From: Nymphaea colorata
Taxonomy: Eukaryota > Streptophyta > Magnoliopsida > Nymphaeales > Nymphaeaceae
Assembly (NCBI RefSeq): GCF_008831285.2
Contig: NC_045139.1
Coordinates: forward strand, 25,708,412 to 25,772,411
Length of the DNA: 64,000 nucleotides
Direction of reading: 5' to 3'
The first letter of the stretch is position 1, and every line of letters begins with the position of its first letter. Shown in pieces: positions 13,901 to 25,900 of the stretch. A program made the position numbers and the translations under genes. Below the pieces are notes generated by a model. That model did no database searches. It was not told where the DNA came from and saw only the letters and a list, made by a program, of their open reading frames with translations.

Positions 13901-16900
13901 CTATACTTTTTTATGTGGGTAGATACTAAAAATTCAACTATAATTGTTCTACTTTCCTCTTTCTCAGCCGTCCAATTTTAAGTCCTAGGATTGTGAAGAC
14001 CTTGATTGTTCTTCCTTGACTCTGGACCCAGGGCATGCTTATGTATTGTTCATGTTACTCTTTGCACATATTCTTTCCCCATAGCTTCATTAAAAGGTAA
14101 CAGCTTCGTGATAATGGATTTTGGTAGAGTGTGCAAGTACAATCAAAATCAGACGAGATGGAAGATTTAAGGAAGCGGGAGGAGTCCCGACAAACAAAGA
14201 TTGCTAAAGCTAAAGTGGATCTTTCTGCTGCTGAAGACGAGCTTGCGAAGTTGCCTCCTTTTGAACCTCCGAAAGAGGAAATTGTACGTTGCAAATGGTC
14301 CTCATGTTGTTTGTTCTATCCAATTTTTCTTCAATTTGATAAATAAATGGTATCAATCAATATAATTACTTTCCACTATTCTGCTCTATGGCCCTGTTAT
14401 GGGCCTTGATTTAAGTGGTACAAGTTATTATGTTGAACCTGTAGTTTTGGGTTTCCATAGTGAGAAATTAAAGTTTTTTATGCAATACATTTATTTAAAG
14501 TGGGAGGAAAATGCACTAATGTCATAAAGTTGGCCAGTAAGGTTGGACTCAAATAAAATTTGTCTTGGCACTTGTAATGCTCAGGTCATTTTGTCAGAAA
14601 GCTTATATATTCTTTTGTAAGAATGTGTAGCAAAAGGTAGGATAATTCATAATGCGATGAACAGTGATATTAGCTAAAAAACAAAGGGACCTTTCCAAAT
14701 TCATCCCTGACAAGCAATTGACAAAGCCATCCCTGACATCTGCAATTTAAGGCACATTCATCTTTTTGTTACTGAACATAGGTTCACCATATGATCGCAT
14801 TGACACCTTTGTCTTGGAATCACATCATTCCAATCTGACTTGTATAAATTTCCACTCAGTTTTGGTGGTTGTGGGTGGGAGCACTTGGAGCAGCTATGGC
14901 AGTCTTGAGATGACAGATGTGCAAGATGAGGTGGTGGTTATGTGTTGCCTCCACCTAATGAGTTCTAGGGTTTAGGAATGGTGGAAAGCCTTGAAATTGG
15001 TTGGTGGCGTAGGAGAAGGTTGGTTTTGGCTAGTGGTGGGGTGTTCCAGCTGTAAGGATAATCTAATTCCGTGCTTGATGGTCCTGAGGTTAACTGTGCT
15101 CTCATTTAGCTTTTCCTGAATATGCATGCCCATTCTGTGACCTGCATGATTACCCTAGATATTCTCTCCATATCTTGAAGTTCATTTGCAGACTAATTTC
15201 TCTATACTTAACAGATTATATTTTTAGAAATAGAAGAAAAGACTACATATTTCAGGTTTCTGGATATATAGTTAAACAATGCCTCGAGGGCGTTTAGTTT
15301 TTTCTGAGTATTCTTTTCAAGAAAAAACTTTTTTTCCTAAAGTAATTTTTTGAGATGCTTACCAGCTACGAATAACTGCACGCAAGGTCAGTGAAGTTTG
15401 CCAAAATTGTTACTGCATTTGCAGACTATCATCAGGTCACTTCAAGGTCATCAGTTAGCTTAGTTGAACATATTTTACTTCACTTTCTGAGTCTCATCCT
15501 TGTCAGCTGATTAAATGAATTGGTGGCATATCTGATTGTATACACTTACATTTGTTTGTGAACTGATAGTTGATGAAAAAGTCATGTGCATCCTTCATAC
15601 CATTGCAATCGAATTCCTTGTTGCCTCTATCTTTTGCTGATTGTATTGTTCAGCAAATTAATAACTTGCAGCTCTGTTAAGCAGGAAAATCTAGGCTCTC
15701 AGATAGTGGAGTTTGAAGTATCTGCCAATCAGGAGAGGTTGCAGAGGACTGAAAAGGAACAAATGCTAATTCAAAAGAAAAGTTCATTGAAGCAGTGTAT
15801 GACTAGGTTGTGGGTTGTTAAGTTTGACTTTTTGTATCTTGTCTCTTCTCTCATTTTTCTCTTTGTTTACCTTTGGTAGTAATATGAGTTGTTGGCCACT
15901 GTTTCAAGGTTGAATGAGATGGAAAACACAAACAACAAACTTTTGCAAGCATTACGTAATTCAGGTGCTGAAAAAATATTTGAGGCTTATGATTGGTTAC
16001 AGAGAAATAGGCACAAACTAAGGAGAGATGTTTATGGTCCTGTCCTTCTTGAGGTTGTGGCTTGAGCCTGAAAGTTGCCTTTTCAATGTGCTATGCAGTG
16101 CAACCCTTTTTTTTCTCTTCTGGTGATATTTTTAAGTTTTTCATTCTCCAGGTTAATGTTCCACATAAGGTTCATGCTGCATATTTGGAAGGTCATGTAC
16201 CAAACTATATATGGAAGGTAGGCACATGTTTTGGTAACCGCACTCTTGCAGTCTCATTCATGAGTCTTATGGCTTTGTCCTATTACATTTTACTTTTGTG
16301 CGCATAAAGATTGCTTTAGTTAAAGGAAGCGTGAAGTGCATCTACTGTAAGGGCATCTTGGTTAATGATTTCTGTTTCATGCATTATATCGCCATATTAC
16401 CATATAAATATCAGATATAGAACTACATTCAAGAAATTGATTTTGTGGATATTATGTTTTTCTAGGATCCTTTGTTTGGCTTTATATGGGTTCTATTAGT
16501 TGCATTTTACAAATTATTGGCCATATTCAGTCTATCATCTGATGTTGAAACATATAATTGACATAGTGATTGTGCGGTGCCATTTTCTGTCAATTGTTCG
16601 TATCAGAAGTGTGATTTTCTGAATGATATGCTGTATCAGCAGATAATATTAGTGATGCAGTGGAAAAGAGGACGACTCCTCTAATCCACGATCAAATGCC
16701 TAACTAATATAGGGTTAAACAAAAGAGATGCACAAAAGAATGAAAAATGGAAAGAGAATGCAAAATAACTATTAGGGTTTTCATTAACTCAAAGACTGAT
16801 TACAAATGAGGCTTAAACACATTTAAATAGGGCAAAAACAGATCTATGGGTCTGAATAGAAACCAACTTCCACATACCAAATCTGGTTTCAATGACCATA

Positions 16901-19900
16901 CAACAACTTACTCAACCGAAGTGATTAGACGAAGATGCCAGATCTCCACTAACTGAAGGCTGTACTAGAACTACTCCAAATAAGTGATATTATTCAGTTC
17001 ACCACCCATAACCCTTGATCATTGCCAGCAACACCTACGGAAGTCTGTTCACTGCTGCATAATTCTCAGCATAGCAGAGATCAGACCCCTGATTGCCTAT
17101 GACAGCAACCTCCTTACAGCGCCGAGACAGGAGAAAATAGAGGAGAAGGAGGAGGAAGAGGAAAAAGGAGAAGAAAAAGAAAAAGAAGATGAAGAAAAAG
17201 AACCTGCTGGCGTCGGACCAAACCTGTGTTTGCCGTCTCTCATACCATGTTACGCAAGTTTGAGAGAGAGAGAGGGAGAGAAATATTAAATCTTTGTTAG
17301 TCCTAATCCCATATTAATGAGGATTAGGGTCGGTAGGGAAATTACAAAAGAAGTCCAGAAAGAAATTAAAAATAATAAAAATGACACCCTATGACTAAGA
17401 CAAAATTGCAAAAATCTCCACACGATTTAGAAACAACTCTCGACGATATAGATATATATATATTTATTATATATATTTATATTTATATATACATGTATGT
17501 ATATATCCAAAAAAGACAGAGAGAGAGAGAGAGAGTCACAGTCATCCAAATTGCATTAGTTGCAATAGTGTTGACGTATGATATATTTGGGTCTGGATCT
17601 GGACCTGATCCAGTGTATTGCTGTTATGACCCTACTTAGCCTGTGTAAACCCTAATTTTTAGTAAGTGAATGAAAATCTAAGAGAGAGTGTTTGGTCGCT
17701 AGTGGGCACTAGTTCTCCTCACCCGTGGTTTTTTTCCCTCGTGTTGAAGGGTTTTCCACGTTACATCGTGTTTCTGTTCTTTGTCTTTGTTTCTACATGG
17801 TATCAGAGCCAAATCTCTAGAATTTTTTTTTGGCTCGACTTGCTGCTGTGAAGTTCTGGCTGATCCTCCGCCATCGCTCCTGCTGCCGTGTTCTACTGTG
17901 GAGGGTACCTCTGTTACTGTTCATCTTGGATTGGTTTGGATCTCACCACTGTCAAGGTCGCCTGGTCATACTGTTGTCCCGTGGAGCCTGTGGTGCCCGT
18001 GGAGTTCTGCTGTCTACTGCCTGCCGTGGAGTTCCCGTGCGTGACAGTGGAGCGACGTCGCCTGACGCCACTGCTCCCTTCAACATCGCCGCCAGCTCTA
18101 TTGTTGCCACTGCTTGCATCGCCCGAGCCTGCCGACCGTCGTCATCCATCGCCCGACGCTCTCTAGCTGACGTCTCTTGTGCCGTTGGTGCTGCCCACCG
18201 CCCGTCGTCAGCAGGTCCCACGCATCACCTCTCTTTGCTCTATCATCGTCGGCCAGCCCCTTTGCTCGTTCTGTAGGGAAGGCTCGTTCTGCAGAGCGTT
18301 GCCATCGCCCGCTGCCTGCATCGCTAGACGCTGCCTATTCCGGCATCGACTCTCTCCATCGCCCGATGCTCTGCTGTCTGCATCGCCTACTTCCCAGTTC
18401 CTTGCGACGACGTTTTGCTGCGTCACCTGTACCAATGTTGCTGCCCTGCTGCTCGCCCGATGGTTTCTGTCGCCACCAGCATCGTCGCCAACTCTGTCGC
18501 TGGTTTCTGGCGTTGCCTTGCACCTGGAACGCCACCAGCTTGCCGTTGCTCCCGTCCTGTCTAACGCCGCTTGTGTTGGTGTCGCCGTCCACTGTCGCCT
18601 AGCTTGTCTTCTTCTGCCATTGGTTCTTTGGGATGTGTCGGGGGACGCCTGCCACTGTCTTGCTTGCTGCAGCTCCTGTATAGTTGTTCTTGTTCTCTCT
18701 CTGCAGTATTGATTTGTGGTCATGGCTGAATCATCCTCCTCTACTGTGAACACTGGTCAGACTGAGGTTGGGGGTGTTAGAATTAAAAATATACATGTTT
18801 AGGTCACCATTATTCATCTTACCAAAGAAAACTACTTTCAATGGTTTGCTGCTATGACCATGGGGATCGCAGGTCAATGTAGAATTGCTTATATAAACCG
18901 GAGGAAGATTGAACCGGCTGAGACGAATGTTGCTTGGGACACATGGTTTCTTGAGGATAACCAAGTTAAGGCTTGGATTGTCAATTCTGTGTCCCCCGAG
19001 ATTCAACCCCTTATTCTTCGCAAGAGGACTGCGAGGGATATGTGGGTTATACTTGAGTAGATGTATGGCCAAAAGAAGAAAGTTGTTCGGGTGTATCAGT
19101 TGATGAATGATGTCTATTCTCTACGGCAAAGTGACCACTCTGTAGCAGATTTCTATGCTGCCTTGGAATTTAAGTGAGAGGAACTTGACTACTATTCTGA
19201 TGACACTTGGGATTCTCCTCAAGATCAGGTGCGCTATTTAGCCAAAGAATGGGAGAATAGGATGTTCCTATTTTTAGCAGGGTTGAATGATGATTTTGAA
19301 GGTATAAGGAGTCAAATCCTTAATTCTAACACACTACCTAATATTGAAGGTGTTTACTCCCGTGTAGCGGTTGAAGAGCAACGACGCCTTGTTATTACTG
19401 GCAAAAAGGGGGATCACATCTCGTATAATGAGAGGTCTGCCCTTGTTAGCCGTGGTCTTGTAGGAGCTGCCTGACCTCCTCGCAAGTGCATTCACTGCAA
19501 GAAGACTGGTCATACAGTGGATTTTTGTTGAGACCTTCATCCAGAAAAGAAGAATAGTCAAGGGAAACCATCCAGTGGGAAGAAATCTATTTCTGATGCT
19601 ACCAACTCTAGTGGAGGGAAAGCCTCTATCTCAGCTGAACAGATTCGTGAGTTCCGTGCTTATCTAAGTCAGATTGATGTTGGTTAGGCCGAAGTGTCAA
19701 ATGATGTGAAGGTTAACCATGCTTTGGCCATTTCTGGTGAAAAAGGTAATTCTTGTATGGAAGAATGGATTGTTGACAGTGGTGTAATTGTTGATTAAGT
19801 GGAATAACATTTTCTCTCTCCTAGGGTTGCGGTTGTGCCCCTAGGTTAGAGCTTCTCCGTGGTTTTTCACCTCTTTGAGGTTTTCCACGTATATTGTGTG

Positions 19901-22900
19901 TTTCTTCTCTTTCTCTCTATCTTGGTTTGTGTTTCTACATGGTATCAGAGCCAACGCGTGAGAGATCGTTGGTGTGCTAGTCGTGTTTCCGCCGCTGCTG
20001 TTTCCGCCGCAGCCTTCGCTCTCTGCAGCGCCGCCGCCGTCCAGCGCTGCTGCCGTCCAGCGCCGCCGCCGTCCAGCGCTGCTGCCGTCCAGTGCCGCCG
20101 CCGTCCAGCGCCGCCGCTGCCCACCGCCGTCGCTCTCACTAGCACCGCCGCCGTCTAGCGCCGCTGCCTCTTGTTTGTCGTCTCTGGTGCTGGGTATTCC
20201 TTATCCTTGGTGATTGTGATGGCCAAGGAGATGTCCCTCAAGATCGATGATGCCCTAGACACGGGTAGCAATACCAAGAGCGAGATCTTGCCTGTTCAAG
20301 TCACCTCCATCCGGCTGAACAAGGATAACTATCTCTCTTGGTCTGCTGCCCTAGAAATTGGGATAACCAATCGTGGTCGCCTGTCCTACATTACTGGGGA
20401 GAAGCCAGCACCTTCTAAAACCGATCCGCGATGGACTACTTGGGCGTTGGAAGATAGTTAGGTTAAAGTATGGATTATTAGTTCTGTTTCCGCAGATATT
20501 CAGCCTTTGATCTTGCGTAAATCGACTGCCTACGACATGCGGACTGTGCTTGCACGGATGTATGGCCGTAAGAAGAGAGTATTGCGTACGTACCAAATCA
20601 AACGTAGCATATACTCTCTTAAACAGGGTGACTTGTCTGTAGCCTCTTTCTTTGCAGCCCTGAAGACTAAATGGGAGGAACTTGACTACCATGTGAATGA
20701 TGACTGGCACTGTGGTTCTGATCATGCCTTGTACTGGGACAAAGAATGGATGAATCAGACGTTTATTTTCCTTGGAGGCTTACGCGATGAATTTGAATCC
20801 ATTGGGAGCCAAATTCTCAATTGTGACGAGGTCCCCAGAATTGAAGAGGTGTATGCCCGTGTGGAATCTGAGGAACAGCGTCGCCAGGTGATGCATATTG
20901 ACACCAGTCAGGGGAGTTCTCCATCAGCCTTTGTTAGTCGTGCTTCTGGGATTGGACAGCGTCCTGCTCGGCGGTGTAGCCATTGCAACAAATTGGGACA
21001 TTCTGTTGACTTTTGTTGGGATCTTCATCCTGAGAGGCGGCTTGTCCGGGGTCGTCCTCCTTCTAGCCACCGGAGTCCTTCTGTGCCTGAGCCTAGTCAG
21101 AGTAGTCCTTCAAATGTTGCCAAATCTAAGCTTTCCTCCGATCAAATCAAAGATCTGCAAGCGTATATCAGCCGATTGTCTACTACTCAGGAGGATGCTT
21201 CCACGTCTGAGGGGGCTAAGTTAGCCCAAGCTCTCGTGGCCACTAGTGACCAAGGTAATTCCTCACATGGTGATTGGATTGTTGACAGTGGCGCTACGCA
21301 TCATATGACAGGGGACCCTAAGATGTTCCAAGAATACAAATTGTCTTCTGGGCAACAACGTGTGTCTATGGCTGATGGTTCTTCTATCTCTGTGGCTGGG
21401 AAAGGGAGTTTGTCATTGTTAAATAAATACTGTCTTCATAATGCTCTTCATGTTCCCAATATTCCTGTGAATTTGTTATCTGTCAGCAGTATTACTAAAG
21501 AACTCAACTGTAATCTGATCTTTTCTGCTGATCGGTGTTTTCTGCAGGACTTGGTGACGGGGCAGAAGATTGTGATTGGTTCGGCTATTGATGGGCTCTA
21601 CAGACTGCCTGTGCAGGTTGCGTCTGCTCTTATTTCAGCCACTAGCAGTTGTCAGGCATGGAAGACAGATCTACTATTATGCGATGGCACGAGCGGCTTG
21701 GTCATCTTCCGTTTCCGTTGATTAAGAAGTTGTTTCCTAGTTTGTTTTATTCTGTTTCCATGGATTCCTTCACCTGTGAAGTGTGTCAGTTGGCTAAACA
21801 TGTTAGGGCCTCGTACCCTATTTCATTCAATAAAACCACTCGTCCATTTGCTTTGGTTCACTCTGATGTTTGGGGTCCTTCGGGAGTACCCACGTGTCGT
21901 GGTTTTCATTACTTTATGACCCTTATTGATGATTACTCTCGTTGTATGTTCGTGTATCTGTTGAAAGAACGTAGTGAAGTTCCCGTTATTGTCAAAAACT
22001 TTGTGGCGTTTGTTGAGACTCAGTTTCAGACGTCTGTCCAAGCTTTTCGCACCGATAATGCTAGAGAGTATGTCTCTCAATCCCTAGATGATTTCTTAAA
22101 GAGCAAGGGTATTGTTCATGAAACGTCCTGTAGTTACACACCTCTCCAAAACGGCGTGGCTGAACGGAAGAATCACCATTTACTTGATGTTACCCGGGCT
22201 ATTCTGTTCCATCGGCAGGTTCCCAAGCGCTACTGGGGTGATGCGCTTCTCACTAGTGCCCACCTTATCAACCGTATGCCTACCCGTGTGTTGCAGGGTC
22301 ATTCCCCATACTCTATGCTTTGGCCAACTCAGAATCGCTGGCCTCTTACTCCTCGGGTGTTCGGGTGTGTCTGTTTTGTTCATGACCATAGTCCCACCCT
22401 CAAGAAACTTGATTCTCGGTCTATCAAGGCTGTCTTCCTGGGGTATTCCTCCACTCAGAAGGGATACAAATGTGTTGATCCTACCACTTCTAAAGTCTAT
22501 GTTTCCCGGGACGTTACCTTCCATGAACACGAGACATACTTTCATGTGAATCCTCTTCAGGGAGAGTATCTAGGGAACAGTAGTGAAGAGTATTCCTCAA
22601 ATCAGTTGATTCAGTTTATGGATTTCTTGGATTACAAGGCTAGTGACAGTGTGGCAGACACAGTCAGAGATGATAGAGACTGTCACATGGACGAGAGTCT
22701 TGTTGATAATCAGCCTACGGCCCGTGATCATTTGTTTGGCCAGGTGTACAAAAGGAAGAAGACAGATGGGGTTGAAAATGTTGATGTAACCAATCCCAAA
22801 TCCTGTGAGTTTCCCGGATGACCCAAGTCTAATCAATGAAGAGCTTCCTAATCCTATAGCCCTGCGCAAGGGCACCAGGTCTTGTACTTCTCATCCAATT

Positions 22901-25900
22901 CAGAGATTTGACTCTTATGCGAAATTGAGTAAGAGTTACAAATGCTTTATAACATCATTGTCTAAGTCTGTTATTCCCAGGTGTGTGGAAGATGCTAGAG
23001 AGGATCCTAAATGGCTACAGGCCATGACAGAGGAGATGGATGCCTTGGCGAAGAATGACACTTGGGAAGTTGTGGATATTCCCAAGGGGACTCATTTAGT
23101 TGGTTCAAAGTGGGTGTTCAATGTGAAGTATAAACCAGATGGTACTGTGGAAAGGTATAAGGCTCGGCTTGTTGCAAAGGGGTTCAGCCAGAAATATGGT
23201 ATTGATTATCTTGAAACCTTTGCCCCTGTTGCCAAACTGAAAACTGTGAGGGTCATCTTAGCACTTGCCGTGCAAAAGGGGTGGAGCATGGATCAACTTG
23301 ATGTTAAGAATGCATTCTTGAATGACCATCTAGAAGAAGAAGTCTATATGAGTATGCCTCCTGGATATGTTCAAAGCGGAAAATGTTGTTATCTCAAGAA
23401 AGCCTTGTATAGATTAAAGCAGTCTCCTAGAGCATGGTTTGAAAGACTGAGGATAGTGATGAAGATGAATGGATACAAACAGGGAAATGGTGATCACACC
23501 CTGTTCATTAAGCAGAGAGATGGCCTGGTGAGTCTTCTTCTTGTGTATGTTGATGATATGATAGTCACAAGTGACGATGAAGAAGAGAAAAGGAAGATGA
23601 AGGAGAGGTTAGCTGCTGAATTTGATCTTAAAGATTTGGGTAAACTAAGGTACTTTCTGGGAATAGAGATTGCTCGGTCAGAGACAGGGCTGGTTATGAG
23701 CCAAAGGAAATACACTCTGGATCTTCTAAATGAGACAAACAAACTTGGATGTAGGCCCTTTCTAACTCCAGTGGAGTCCGGTACAAAGATAAGCATCAAA
23801 ACTGGCAACATCCTAGATGAGGAAGGAAAAGGGCGGTATCAGAGGCTGGTTGGTAAGCTCATCTATCTTACTCTTACTCGACCTGATATTACTTATGCTG
23901 TAAATGTGTTGAGTCAGTTTATGCATGCTCCTACTGATTGTCACTAGAAGAGTGCAGAAAGAGTGTTGGAGTACCTAAAGAATGACCTAGGAAAAGGATT
24001 ACTCTATACTAAGCAAGACCAACTTAATATTGAAGGATACTCTGACGCAGATTGGGCAGGATGTACTGATACTAGGAGGTCTACCACAGGGTACTGTATC
24101 TTTCTGGGGGGTAACCTGGTTGTATGGAGAAGTAAAAGGCAGGAAGTTTGCTCTAGATCCAGTGCTGAGGTTGAATACAGGGCTGTGGCTATGGGAGTTA
24201 CAGAAATGTTATGGTTAAAGATTCTCCTAGCAGATATTGGTGTTGAAACAGAAGAGAAGATGAAGATGTACTGCGACAACAAGTCTGCAATTAACCTTGC
24301 GAATAATCCCGTTCTGCATGACAGAACTAAACATGTGGAGATTGATCGCCACTTCATACGGGAACGCATAGATTCAAAGGAGTTGATCCTACCTTATATG
24401 AAGTCTGAAGATCAAATTGCAGATGTTCTAACCAAAGCTTTATGTACATCTCAATTCGAGAAAAATGTAAGCAAGCTTGGCATGTTTGACATGTATGCCA
24501 AGCTTGAGGGGGAGTGTTAACATATCGTGTATAGGGAACCGGGTCTGGATATAGACCCGGTCCCATGGGCACGGGTACCGAGAGTGGCTCGATACCCTAG
24601 GCGGGTCTCCTTCTTATTTGATCCCACTTATGGTGTAATTGTTGATTAAGTGGAATAACATTTTCTCTCTCCTAGGGTTGTGGTTGTGCCCCTAGGTTAG
24701 AGCTTCTCCGTGGGTTTTCACCTCTCTTTGAGGTTTTCCACGTATATTGTGTGTTTCTTCTCTTTCTCTCTATCTTGGTTTGTGTTTCTACAGATACGAA
24801 GAACAACTCTCATATGGACGGTTGGTGGAGCATGCTGAAATTGACTTACTGTATAAACCACATGAGCAATATTAGGGCAAGTGATACTAAGATACATTAA
24901 AGATCTCACAAGCTGTCGGTAGGGAGTAGGATTGGTAAGTGAAACTGTATCATCAATCTTCATTTTGCTTCCTCCTGCTTCAGGTGTTTCCATGATTTTA
25001 TCATCTGTTATACCTTACTTAGCAATAATCTTTGCATTAAACTTAGTTTGTAATAAACAATAGCTTCTAGTGGAGCATGCAACCTCAATCCCCAAGAAGT
25101 ATGTTGGAAAACCTAAATTTTTCATTTCAAAAGTTTTTTGCAGTAGGTTCTTACATTATTTAATACCTTCTTTGTCACTACTTGTAATGATCATATCATC
25201 AACATGTAATAGGATGATTATGATACCTTTAGTAGTATCCTTAACAAACAAAGCAGTATCAGCAAACATGAATGAAATCCATAATCAGAAGAACAGAGTT
25301 AAAACGATCAAACCAAGCTTTAGGAGCTTGTTTGAGGCCATATAGAGCCTTTTTAAGTCTAAGAACTTTTTCTTGTGGAAGTGACAAACTTGGTGGTACT
25401 TTTATATAAACTTTTTTCATAAGATTTCTGTTTAAGAAAACATTCTTAACATTCATTTGATAGATATTTCAGTTTTTAATGGACTCTAAAACAATAAGAG
25501 TCCTAACAGTAGTCATTTTAGCTAAGAAGCAATTTTTTCTTCATAGTCAATTCAATATTGTTGAGTATAACATTTAGCAACATGCCTGACTTTATATCTT
25601 TCTAGAGATCCATCACTTTTCGTTTTAACCTTGTAAATCCATTTGCATCCAATAGCCTTTTTTCCTATAGGTAACTCTTGTATTTCCCATGTTTGAGCTT
25701 TTCTCAAGGCACTCAATTCTTCTAACATAGCATTCTTCCACTCAATATATTTTGAGGCTTCATTAAATGTAGATGGTTCAAAGTGAGAGTAAATGGCATT
25801 GATTCTAGTTGAATGTGTTGGGGTGAATGTCTCATATGACCCAAACCTATTGGGTTGCCTTACGTTTCTAGTGGATCTTCTCAGGTTGTCTTCATTTGAA

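Larger units (their letters stand above)
19780..24792 (+). mobile_element. Second + strand Copia LTR retrotransposon, 5' LTR truncated
   Basis: Partial LTR, primer-binding site, gag, protease, integrase, reverse transcriptase and RNase H, then a polypurine tract (GAGGGGGAG) and a full 3' LTR. The order PR-INT-RT-RNaseH defines Ty1/Copia. It lies in the sense direction in SMC5 intron 11. The frame carries two nonsense codons and two frameshifts. The right LTR end (24792) abuts GATAC of an older - strand Copia. No matching 5 bp duplicate was found on the left, so the left side is rearranged. Confidence 0.92.

Noticed and set aside
17830-18720. Long overlapping frames in both strands of the Copia leader
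   Set aside because: Base composition (C/G-rich, few stops) explains them. There is no similarity to gag or to any known family, and the true gag begins at 18722.
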